A stretch of DNA of 64,000 bases. Origin: Pseudomonas khorasanensis (lineage in GTDB: Bacteria; Pseudomonadota; Gammaproteobacteria; Pseudomonadales; Pseudomonadaceae). The translations under genes were made by a program, and so were the position numbers. The notes beneath the pieces are model-generated. The model searched no databases. It was not told the origin of the DNA and saw nothing but the letters and a program-made list of their open reading frames with translations. Location of the stretch: contig NZ_JABWQP020000009.1 in NCBI RefSeq assembly GCF_014268505.2, positions 1 through 64,000 of the forward strand, in the 5' to 3' direction. Positions 44,283 to 51,148 of the stretch are shown piece by piece. Position 1 is the first letter of the stretch. Each line of letters starts with the position of its first letter.

Positions 44283-44546
44283 TCAGATCCCCATGCTGCC
44301 CAGTGTATTGACGATATTGCGCAGGGTGCCGGCAATGGTCGGGTGATCGACTTCGAAACGTTCGACTGCCAGATTCACCCCATCGACGATGCTGGCGTCC
44401 TGAGTCGCGGCCTCCAGTTGGATTTGAGATTCAACCTGCTCCATCAGCGCATGCAGATCCTTACGCTCGACTTCCGACAGCGGTGGATTCTGCTCCAGCT
44501 GATCGCGCAGGGTATCGAGCTGTTTTTGCAGTTCTTGAGCGGGCAT
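44283..44546 (-). CDS. DUF4404 family protein, 87 aa
   Basis: Small helical protein with a coiled-coil-like first half (MPAQELQKQLDTLRDQLEQN...) and a C-terminal hydrophobic helix (HPTIAGTLRNIVNTLGSMGI). This matches DUF4404, function unknown. No signal peptide; the C-terminal helix might associate with membrane. GGAAACC precedes the ATG. Confidence 0.8.
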   Translation of the reverse strand: MPAQELQKQLDTLRDQLEQNPPLSEVERKDLHALMEQVESQIQLEAATQDASIVDGVNLAVERFEVDHPTIAGTLRNIVNTLGSMGI

Positions 44547-44654
44547 GGTGGTTTCCTTTCATCAATAGGCACTGGCATTGACCGCAGCCGCGCGCCAAAG
44601 GTCTATGGCTGACCTTTAGATTAATCCACTCTCGATCACCCTGCATGATCCCGA

Positions 44655-45275
44655 TCAGGGCTTTTCGCCTTTCTGGCGGCGCAAGTTGATGTCCGCAAGG
44701 CACGTCTCGAGCTCGCCCAGATGATCGATCACCGAATGCACGCCCAACGCAAACAGCTGCACGGTTGCCTTGCCGCGCAGATGTTCGCGTTCCTTTTGCG
44801 AAAGGGCCTGCCACTCGCTGGGGCTCAGGCCGCATAGCGAACCGCAGGAAGCGAGACCAATCGTCCATAAACCGGCGTTCAGGCCGGCCTGCAACAGGCG
44901 CGGCTCTCCGCTGACCAGTACGCAACCGTCGAGGCTGCCGACGTTTAATTCCATCAACGCTTGCCAGCAGGCATTCGGCGCTGGCCACGGATTCATTGTT
45001 GCCGAATGTTGCGCAGGTTTGATCCACGCCGGCAGTTGGGCTGACAAAGGTTGGGTGAGGGCAGGGGGAAGTTCATCGAGCCACGCGCAGGGAATCTGTT
45101 GGCGTTGCAAGCTTTTCAGACTGTCGAGCGCGCCCGGTGTAGCCTCGGCACTCTCCGGCAGCGCAATTTCCTGTCGCAGGGCGCGCGCACCGAAATCCAC
45201 CAGGCAACCGCTCAGGCCGAACAGCACCGCAGTCAGAGTGGGTGCGTCGACGGGCAACGTTTCGGCGTGAGTCAT
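44655..45275 (-). CDS. HAD-like protein (phosphonatase-related) with altered motif I
   Basis: Protein of 206 residues related to the phosphonoacetaldehyde hydrolase branch of the HAD superfamily. Motif I reads AVLFGLSGCLVDFGAR: the position of the nucleophile Asp (first residue of DxDGT) is Gly20, encoded GGC, one base from GAC. Motif II-like CVLVSGEPRLLQAGLNAGLWTIGL is kept. With no nucleophile, phosphatase activity is doubtful. The start at 45275 has AGGGA 8 bases upstream; an ATG 93 bases earlier lacks one. It is divergent from mlaA. Confidence 0.78.
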   Translation of the reverse strand: MTHAETLPVDAPTLTAVLFGLSGCLVDFGARALRQEIALPESAEATPGALDSLKSLQRQQIPCAWLDELPPALTQPLSAQLPAWIKPAQHSATMNPWPAPNACWQALMELNVGSLDGCVLVSGEPRLLQAGLNAGLWTIGLASCGSLCGLSPSEWQALSQKEREHLRGKATVQLFALGVHSVIDHLGELETCLADINLRRQKGEKP

Positions 45276-45408
45276 GGCAGCGTCCCTGAAATAACGCTCA
45301 AGACTAGGACTTGGCGATGACAGTTGCGTGACAGGCCTGTGAAAGTGGGCGTAGGAAATTTCCCGCATATCCCTACAGCGACGGACTGCCCAAATCGCCG
45401 ATTACGCT

Positions 45409-45414
45409 TATACT
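45409..45414 (+). promoter_or_regulatory. -10 element of the mlaA promoter
   Basis: TATACT about 60 bases before the mlaA start; the -35 is weak (CTGCCC at 17-base spacing). Confidence 0.4.
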
Positions 45415-45474
45415 AGCGGCCTCAATGCCCGGGCCGAGAGGTCCGCGCCAGTATCAAATCCAAGGAGTTTTTCT

Positions 45475-46164
45475 ATGCGCTGGAGCCCATCGCTCGCTCA
45501 GCTAAGTGTATGTGCCGGTCTGCTGCTGGCGCCGTTCGCCACCCAGGCGGCAACGGAAGAAGACCCTTGGGAAAGCGTCAACCGTCCGATCTTCCAGTTC
45601 AACGATTTCGTTGACACCTACGCCTTGAAGCCGCTGGCGCAGGGTTATCAGTTCGTCACGCCGCAGTTCGTCGAGGACGGCATCCACAACATGTTCCGCA
45701 ACGTCGGTGACGTCACCAACCTGGCGAACAACATCCTGCAGGCCAAACCGGCTGCCGCGGGCGTGGATACCGCACGACTGATTTTCAACACCACGTTCGG
45801 CCTGCTCGGCTTCTTCGACGTCGGCACCCAGATGGGCTTGAACCGCAGTGACGAAGACTTCGGCCAGACGCTCGGCTACTGGGGCGTGGGCAGCGGTCCT
45901 TACGTGATGCTGCCGCTGATGGGACCAAGCACCTTGCGTGACGCACCGTCGAAATACGTCGACGGATTCACCGGCCCATACCGCTACATCAACGACGTGC
46001 CGGTGCGTAATTCGATTTTCGGCCTGAACATCGTCGACACCCGTGCCAGCCTGCTGTCCAGCGAGAAGCTGATCAGTGGTGACAAATACACCTTCATCCG
46101 CAACGCTTACTTGCAAAACCGCGAGTTCAAGGTGAAGGACGGCCAGGTCGAAGACGATTTTTGA
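45475..46164 (+). CDS. mlaA: MlaA/VacJ-type outer-membrane phospholipid retention protein
   Basis: Component of the Mla retrograde phospholipid system, 229 residues. The signal peptide ends in FATQA-ATEEDPW, a signal peptidase I site; there is no lipobox Cys, unlike E. coli MlaA. The family core is DPWESVNRPIFQFNDFVD, NNILQAKPAAAGVDTARLIFNTTFGLLGFFDVGTQMGL, and DFGQTLGYWGVGSGPYVMLPLMGPSTLRD. AAGGAG lies 7 bases before the ATG. A terminator follows. Confidence 0.93.
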   Translation: MRWSPSLAQLSVCAGLLLAPFATQAATEEDPWESVNRPIFQFNDFVDTYALKPLAQGYQFVTPQFVEDGIHNMFRNVGDVTNLANNILQAKPAAAGVDTARLIFNTTFGLLGFFDVGTQMGLNRSDEDFGQTLGYWGVGSGPYVMLPLMGPSTLRDAPSKYVDGFTGPYRYINDVPVRNSIFGLNIVDTRASLLSSEKLISGDKYTFIRNAYLQNREFKVKDGQVEDDF

Positions 46165-46181
46165 TCGCGATCGCTGAATGG

Positions 46182-46207
46182 AAAGGGCGACCCTCGGGTC
46201 GCCCTTT
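46182..46207 (+). terminator. Terminator of mlaA
   Basis: 11-bp stem AAAGGGCGACC / GGTCGCCCTTT with a 4-base loop and T run. Confidence 0.92.
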
Positions 46208-46509
46208 TTCGTCCACGCCAGAGCATCGCCAATCACCGCTGCTACCTTCCATCGGGTTACGCTTGGGACGGTTCTTATAACTCCCGGTGATTTGACAAAC
46301 AAAGTCGTCAAGCGACAATCGGCGCACGCTTGAAACGCTCTGCGGATGGGAGTACCGTCTGCGCCTTAGAAGGGCACCTCTGCATAACCGCGTGCCAAGC
46401 CAAGGCTTGAAAACGGGGCAGCAGAGAGGCTAGAAAGCGAATCCAGTAGTGTGCGCAGGGCCGTTGCCCCGCCAGCTACGCCAACCTAATTCTGGCGCCG
46501 TTTGCCCAC
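46208..46509. other. Gene-free leader region before rssB with several hairpins
   Basis: About 300 bases without a protein gene. It contains TTGACA at 46292 and complementary arms TCAAGCG/CGCTTGA (46308-46333), CAAGCC/GGCTTG (46396-46409) and CGGGGCA/TGCCCCG (46414-46471). It may be a structured 5' leader or a small RNA, but nothing identifies it. Confidence 0.4.
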
Positions 46510-47691
46510 ATGCCAAAAACCAGTGCCACGCTGCTGATAATCGATGATGACGAGGTAGTGCGCGCGAGTCTCGCGGCCTATCTGGAAGACAGTGGTTTCA
46601 GCGTTCTGCAGGCCGGCAACGGTCAACAGGGTCTTCAGGTATTCGAGCGCGAAAAGCCCGATCTGGTCATCTGCGATCTGCGTATGCCGCAGATGGGCGG
46701 TCTCGAACTCATCCGTCAGGTCACTGAGCGCTCGCCGCAGACGCCGGTCATTGTCGTCTCGGGTGCCGGGGTGATGAACGATGCGGTCGAGGCCTTGCGC
46801 CTGGGCGCGGCGGATTACCTGATCAAGCCTCTCGAAGATCTGGCTGTGCTCGAGCACTCCGTGCGCCGGGCCCTGGATCGCGCACGGCTGCTTCTGGAAA
46901 ACCAGCGTTACCGCGAGAAGCTTGAAAAAGCCAATCGCGAGCTCGAAGCCAGCCTGAACCTGCTCCAGGAAGACCAGAACGCCGGTCGCCAGGTGCAGAT
47001 GAACATGCTGCCGGAAAGCCCGTGGAGCATCGACGAATTCAACTTTGCACACCAGATCATCCCGTCGCTGTACCTGTCGGGTGATTTTGTCGACTATTTC
47101 CGCGTCGACGAGCGTCGGGTCGCGTTTTACCTGGCGGATGTTTCCGGTCATGGCGCTTCGTCAGCCTTCGTCACCGTGCTGCTGAAGTTCATGACCACGC
47201 GTTTGCTGTTCGAATCCAAACGCAATGGCACCTTGCCGGAATTCAAGCCTTCGGAAGTGCTCGGTCATATCAACCGGGGGCTGATCAGTTGTAAGCTGGG
47301 TAAACACGTCACAATGGTCGGTGGAGTCATCGACGAGGAGACCGGTTTGTTGACCTATAGCATCGGCGGGCATCTGCCGTTGCCTGTGTTGTACACGCCT
47401 GACAGTGTTCGTTATCTAGAAGGTCGTGGTTTGCCGGTGGGGCTTTTCAACGAAGCCACCTACGAAGACCACGTGCTTGAGCTGCCGCCGACGTTCAGCC
47501 TGACGCTGATGTCTGATGGCATTCTGGACCTTTTGCCAGAAGCAACGCTCAAAGAAAAAGAGGCTGCTTTGCCCGAACGGGTGAAGTCAGCGGGCGGCAG
47601 CCTGGATGGTCTGCGGCAAGTGTTTGGTTTGGCCACGCTAGGGGAGATGCCGGATGATATCGCCCTGTTGGTGTTGAGCAGGAATCTTTAA
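46510..47691 (+). CDS. rssB: Response regulator with PP2C-type phosphatase domain (RssB)
   Basis: Protein of 393 residues. The receiver domain (1-120) has the phospho-Asp56 in LVICDLRMP and Lys in ADYLIKPLED. A coiled-coil signalling helix (130-160) leads to a PP2C/SpoIIE phosphatase domain (170-393) with ADVSGHGASSAFVTVLLK, MSDGILDLLP and MPDDIALLVL. E. coli RssB delivers RpoS to ClpXP; the Pseudomonas form keeps a potentially active phosphatase and is paired with the STAS protein RssC. The two frames share one base (TAATG), so they are co-translated. No strong ribosome site precedes the ATG. Confidence 0.9.
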   Translation: MPKTSATLLIIDDDEVVRASLAAYLEDSGFSVLQAGNGQQGLQVFEREKPDLVICDLRMPQMGGLELIRQVTERSPQTPVIVVSGAGVMNDAVEALRLGAADYLIKPLEDLAVLEHSVRRALDRARLLLENQRYREKLEKANRELEASLNLLQEDQNAGRQVQMNMLPESPWSIDEFNFAHQIIPSLYLSGDFVDYFRVDERRVAFYLADVSGHGASSAFVTVLLKFMTTRLLFESKRNGTLPEFKPSEVLGHINRGLISCKLGKHVTMVGGVIDEETGLLTYSIGGHLPLPVLYTPDSVRYLEGRGLPVGLFNEATYEDHVLELPPTFSLTLMSDGILDLLPEATLKEKEAALPERVKSAGGSLDGLRQVFGLATLGEMPDDIALLVLSRNL

Positions 47692-48173
47692 TGAGTACCG
47701 GTAGAATCCAGTTCGCCGAGCAGGACGGCACCTTCGTCCTGAAGTTCGTCGGTGAAGTTCGCCTGACCCTGTGTTCGGCGTTGGATGCGACTATTGAGAA
47801 AATCTTCACCGCGTTGAATTTCAACGCGATCGTGATCGATTTGACCGAAACCCGCAGCATCGACAGCACAACCCTGGGCCTGTTGGCCAAATTGTCGATC
47901 CTGTCGCGCCAGAAGGTCGGCCTGTTGCCGACGGTTGTCACCACCCACGAAGACATCACCCGACTGCTGCAGTCGATGGGCTTCGAGCAGGTGTTCAACA
48001 TCGTCAACCATCCGGTCCCATGCCCGGAGTGCCTGGACGACTTGCCGGACCAGGATCAGTCCGAAGAAGTGGTGCGGATCAAGGTGCTGGAAGCGCACAA
48101 GATCCTCATGGGCCTGAACGATTCCAATCGTGAGGCGTTCCATGACCTGGTGAATGCGCTCGAAAGACACTGA
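47691..48173 (+). CDS. rssC: STAS-domain anti-sigma factor antagonist (RssC)
   Basis: Protein of 160 residues. The STAS domain (1-105) contains VIDLTETRSIDSTTLGLLAKLS with a phosphorylatable Ser in DSTTLG. The C-terminal 50 residues are an extension including CPEC (two Cys) and a helix. By family logic RssC is a substrate of the RssB phosphatase and part of a partner-switching control of RpoS stability. It begins at the last base of rssB. Confidence 0.88.
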   Translation: MSTGRIQFAEQDGTFVLKFVGEVRLTLCSALDATIEKIFTALNFNAIVIDLTETRSIDSTTLGLLAKLSILSRQKVGLLPTVVTTHEDITRLLQSMGFEQVFNIVNHPVPCPECLDDLPDQDQSEEVVRIKVLEAHKILMGLNDSNREAFHDLVNALERH

Positions 48174-48179
48174 TGGCTC

Positions 48180-48209
48180 TGTGGTGAAGGAGCAAGCTCC
48201 CTCACCACA
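48180..48209. repeat. Single REP-like palindrome
   Basis: TGTGGTGAAGGAGC / GCTCCCTCACCACA type palindrome, of a REP class different from the four doublets, just after rssC. Confidence 0.6.
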
Positions 48210-48242
48210 GGTGATGCTGCCAGGGAGTTGCGAGTACACAAA

Positions 48243-48272
48243 AAAGGGCGAACCCTCACAGGTTCGCCCTTT
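48243..48272. terminator. Bidirectional terminator between rssC and tal
   Basis: 12-bp stem AAAGGGCGAACC / GGTTCGCCCTTT with a 6-base loop between convergent genes. Confidence 0.9.
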
Positions 48273-48292
48273 GTGCATTTCACACCCTCAAA

Positions 48293-49219
48293 TCACAGCT
48301 TGGCCTGCAACAGGGCCTCAAGCTTCTCCTGGTCGCGAGCAAACTGACGAATGCCTTCAGCCAGTTTCTCGGTGGCCATCGCGTCTTCGTTGGACAACCA
48401 GCGGAATTGCGCTTCGTTTAGGCTGACGCGGGCTTCGCCGGCATGACCCGGAGCCAGTTTGCGCTCCAGCTTGCCATTATCTGCGGCGAGCTTTTCGAGC
48501 AGTTCCGGGCTGATGGTCAGGCGGTCGCAACCGGCCAGTTGTTCGATTTGGTTGAGGTTGCGAAAGCTCGCGCCCATGACCACGGTTTTGTAGTCATTGG
48601 CCTTGTAGTAATTGTAGATGCGGGTCACCGACTGCACGCCCGGATCATCCGCGCCGGTATAGTCGTTACCGTTGGCTTTTTTGTACCAGTCGTAGATGCG
48701 GCCCACGAACGGCGAGATCAGGAACACGCCGGCATCGGCGCAGGCGGCGGCCTGGGCGAAGGAGAACAGCAGCGTCAGGTTGGTCTGGATGCCTTCCTTT
48801 TCCAGCACTTCGGCGGCGCGAATGCCTTCCCAGGTCGAGGCGATCTTGATCAGCACGCGGTCACGGCCGATGCCGGCCTTGTCGTACAGCTCGATCAGGC
48901 GATGCGCGCGCTTGAGCACTGCGTCCTTGTCGAACGACAGACGTGCATCCACTTCGGTGGAAATACGGCCAGGAATGACCTTGAGAATTTCGCCACCGAC
49001 CGCAACGCCGAAACGATCGCTCGCCAGGCCGACATCGCCTTTGCAATCGCTGACGCAAGCGTTCAGCAACTCGGCGTAACCGTGAATGGCCGCCGCTTTG
49101 AGCAGCAGGGAAGGGTTGGTGGTGGCGTCGACCGGTTTGACCCGGGCGATCGCTTCGAAGTCGCCAGTGTCGGCAACAACGGTGGTGAACTGTTTGAGTT
49201 GTTCCAGCTTGGAAGTCAT
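48293..49219 (-). CDS. tal: Transaldolase
   Basis: Pentose-phosphate enzyme of 308 residues that transfers a dihydroxyacetone unit between sugar phosphates. The Schiff-base Lys is residue 125 in RVLIKIASTWEG. Other signatures are DATTNPSLLLKA near the start and SPFVGRIYDWYKK. It stands alone, convergent with rssC. In other pseudomonads dusA usually follows; here the neighbour is the exopolysaccharide locus. Confidence 0.96.
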   Translation of the reverse strand: MTSKLEQLKQFTTVVADTGDFEAIARVKPVDATTNPSLLLKAAAIHGYAELLNACVSDCKGDVGLASDRFGVAVGGEILKVIPGRISTEVDARLSFDKDAVLKRAHRLIELYDKAGIGRDRVLIKIASTWEGIRAAEVLEKEGIQTNLTLLFSFAQAAACADAGVFLISPFVGRIYDWYKKANGNDYTGADDPGVQSVTRIYNYYKANDYKTVVMGASFRNLNQIEQLAGCDRLTISPELLEKLAADNGKLERKLAPGHAGEARVSLNEAQFRWLSNEDAMATEKLAEGIRQFARDQEKLEALLQAKL

Positions 49220-49386
49220 GGGCGTGCTCTATCCTATGGGTCTGATGACATTACCCGAGCGCTGACGGGCACTCAAGGGTGCGTAAGTGGATCGATGGCC
49301 CCTGCGGCAACAACCTGAAAACGATTGTTTGAAAGGCGGGGCGCGCTGTCGATGAATACGATGCCAAAACAGCCCACAGGTTCAAA

Positions 49387-49414
49387 GCAACCGACCTGTG
49401 AACAGGTCGGTTGC
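49387..49414 (-). terminator. Probable terminator of the glycoside hydrolase gene
   Basis: 13-bp perfect stem GCAACCGACCTGT / ACAGGTCGGTTGC with a 2-base centre; on the minus strand followed by TTTGAA, a short T run. Confidence 0.65.
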
Positions 49415-49421
49415 CCGTGAC

Positions 49422-50378
49422 CTAATCGGCCTTCAACAACGGCTCGATCGACAATCTCGCCGGTTTTGCCTGTCCGTCGGACGTCAGCAGGCCGAAGTTC
49501 TGCTCGCGTTCGTTGCTGCCAGAAACACTGTTGCGCCATTCATAGATAGAGGTAAGAGGAATCTTGAGCCGTCTGACGTCGCCGATAAACGTGTTGATCC
49601 TGGTCGCTTGCCCCTCGATGCCGCCATTGGACGCGAGTGCCGAAACCCCCCATTCACTGATGACCCCTGGCAGATTGAAATTCTGTTGGATAAAGGTCTG
49701 CGCGTTGCTGATCTGCGTGGCGGTCATGCCATAGGGATGATAGGAAACCGCGTTCAGGCATTTGGGGTATTCGCTGACGATCCGGTTCATTGCCACTGTC
49801 GACGCCGAGCCAGCGGTTGGCGGCCGGGCGAAGCCGAAACCGACGCGCGGCGTTGATTGCGGTTGGCCTTCGAAGGCTTTGCACATACCGGCCATGAACG
49901 GCACGAACGTGGTGTCGAAATTGCGCGTCGGCCAGTAGGTTTCCAGGTCTGGCTCGTTCCAGATTTCGATCGCCACCAATTGCGAGCTGTAGGACTTTTC
50001 AAGGCCCGTCACCGCGTTGGCAAACGCCCCGCCAGCGGTCGCCAGCTCGGTCGGCGTAGTCGCCGGTATGGCCTTGATGGCGCGCACGGTCAGCAGCACG
50101 GGCAACCCGGCCGAACCGGCGGCGGCGAAGGCATCGCTGACCTGTTTCTGATAACTCTTGGCGGTCAGGCTGTCGCTCCATACGCCAAAGCGCACGAAAC
50201 TGAAGCCTGCCGCTTTGATTTGTTCGGCATCGGCGGCGGTGAAGCTCTGGATCTTCACCTGAACGCCAATGGTCTTGGCTGGAAGATTAGGGAACAGCTC
50301 ACTGGCGTGAACCTGACTGGTTGCGCCCAACGCCATCAGGGCGAGGGCGCCGAGTTTTTTCAGTTGTGCTGATTTCAT
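49422..50378 (-). CDS. Secreted clan GH-A glycoside hydrolase
   Basis: Exported enzyme of 318 residues. A signal peptide (MKSAQLKKLGALALMALGATSQVHA-S) leads a (beta/alpha)8 barrel of clan GH-A: acid/base Glu in VAIEIWNEPDLETYW and nucleophile Glu in GVISEWGVSA, with SYHPYG between. It resembles the GH39/GH5-type hydrolases encoded in exopolysaccharide loci, such as PslG, which trim or release the polymer. The start at 50378 has AGGAG 7 bases upstream. It is divergent from the phosphatase gene, sharing the regulatory region 50379-50668. Confidence 0.82.
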   Translation of the reverse strand: MKSAQLKKLGALALMALGATSQVHASELFPNLPAKTIGVQVKIQSFTAADAEQIKAAGFSFVRFGVWSDSLTAKSYQKQVSDAFAAAGSAGLPVLLTVRAIKAIPATTPTELATAGGAFANAVTGLEKSYSSQLVAIEIWNEPDLETYWPTRNFDTTFVPFMAGMCKAFEGQPQSTPRVGFGFARPPTAGSASTVAMNRIVSEYPKCLNAVSYHPYGMTATQISNAQTFIQQNFNLPGVISEWGVSALASNGGIEGQATRINTFIGDVRRLKIPLTSIYEWRNSVSGSNEREQNFGLLTSDGQAKPARLSIEPLLKAD

Positions 50379-50668
50379 GTCTGCTCTCCTGAAGAGAAAT
50401 GACAACTACGAATATTTATCCCGTTACCCAATTTTCGATAAGGGTGATGGCACTTAGTGCATGAATGTTATTTTTTGTCAGGAAAGAGACAGCTGAAAAT
50501 CACAGTTATTTTTAGTCCGCTAATTGTGGTTGGGGCGGCTTAAAACGCTGTGGTACTTAATGCTCCTGTACTAACAGGGCGAAGCTATTTCTGAGTGCAG
50601 GAAAGTCGTGAGGGTTCATTAACTTTCACCGCATGTTGGCTGTTTGATATTACACAGGAAAGCAAGAC
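50379..50668. promoter_or_regulatory. Divergent AT-rich regulatory region of the exopolysaccharide locus
   Basis: 290 bases, markedly richer in A+T than the flanking genes. It contains two copies of the motif described in Findings: AATGTTATTTTTTGTCAG (50464-50481) and CAGTTATTTTTAGTC (50503-50517). No protein gene is seen. Confidence 0.65.
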
Positions 50669-51109
50669 TTGTTCAAAAAGATCCTCGTTGTCTGCGTGGG
50701 CAATATATGCCGAAGTCCGACGGCAGAGTTACTGCTGCGCAACGCGCTGGGCTCGTCAGCCATCACGGTGTCCTCCGCCGGCCTCTCTGCACGCGTGGGC
50801 GAGGGCGTGGAAGCGTCGGCCCGCCAGGTTCTGGAAGAGCATGGCCATAGCGCTGAGACTTTCAAGGCCCGGCAACTGACGTCGGACATCGTTAATGACT
50901 CGGACTTGATTCTGGTCATGGAAAAAGCGCACGTAAATCAAGTGCTGAAGATTGCCTCTCACGCCAGAGGCAAAGTGTTTCTGCTCGGCAAGTGGCAGAG
51001 CGAGCGCGAAATACAAGACCCGTATCGTCAAGGCAAGGCCGCTTTTGTTCATGCCCACGCATTGATTGAAGATGCTGTTAGTTCATGGGCGCAGCGCCTC
51101 GGGCATTGA
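50669..51109 (+). CDS. Low-molecular-weight protein-tyrosine phosphatase (Wzb/Etp class)
   Basis: Cytoplasmic phosphatase of 146 residues that dephosphorylates the BY-kinase encoded next. The active-site loop is CVGNICRSP near the start, and the general-acid Asp is in IQDPYRQG. It starts with TTG at 50669, with AGGAA 10 bases upstream. It leads the ptp-wzc-GT-pyruvyl-wzx-wzy series. Its start is 291 bases from the glycoside hydrolase start. Confidence 0.93.
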   Translation: MFKKILVVCVGNICRSPTAELLLRNALGSSAITVSSAGLSARVGEGVEASARQVLEEHGHSAETFKARQLTSDIVNDSDLILVMEKAHVNQVLKIASHARGKVFLLGKWQSEREIQDPYRQGKAAFVHAHALIEDAVSSWAQRLGH

Positions 51110-51148
51110 TGAATATTCTTCAGAACAGTGAATGGTAAGAACAGACTT

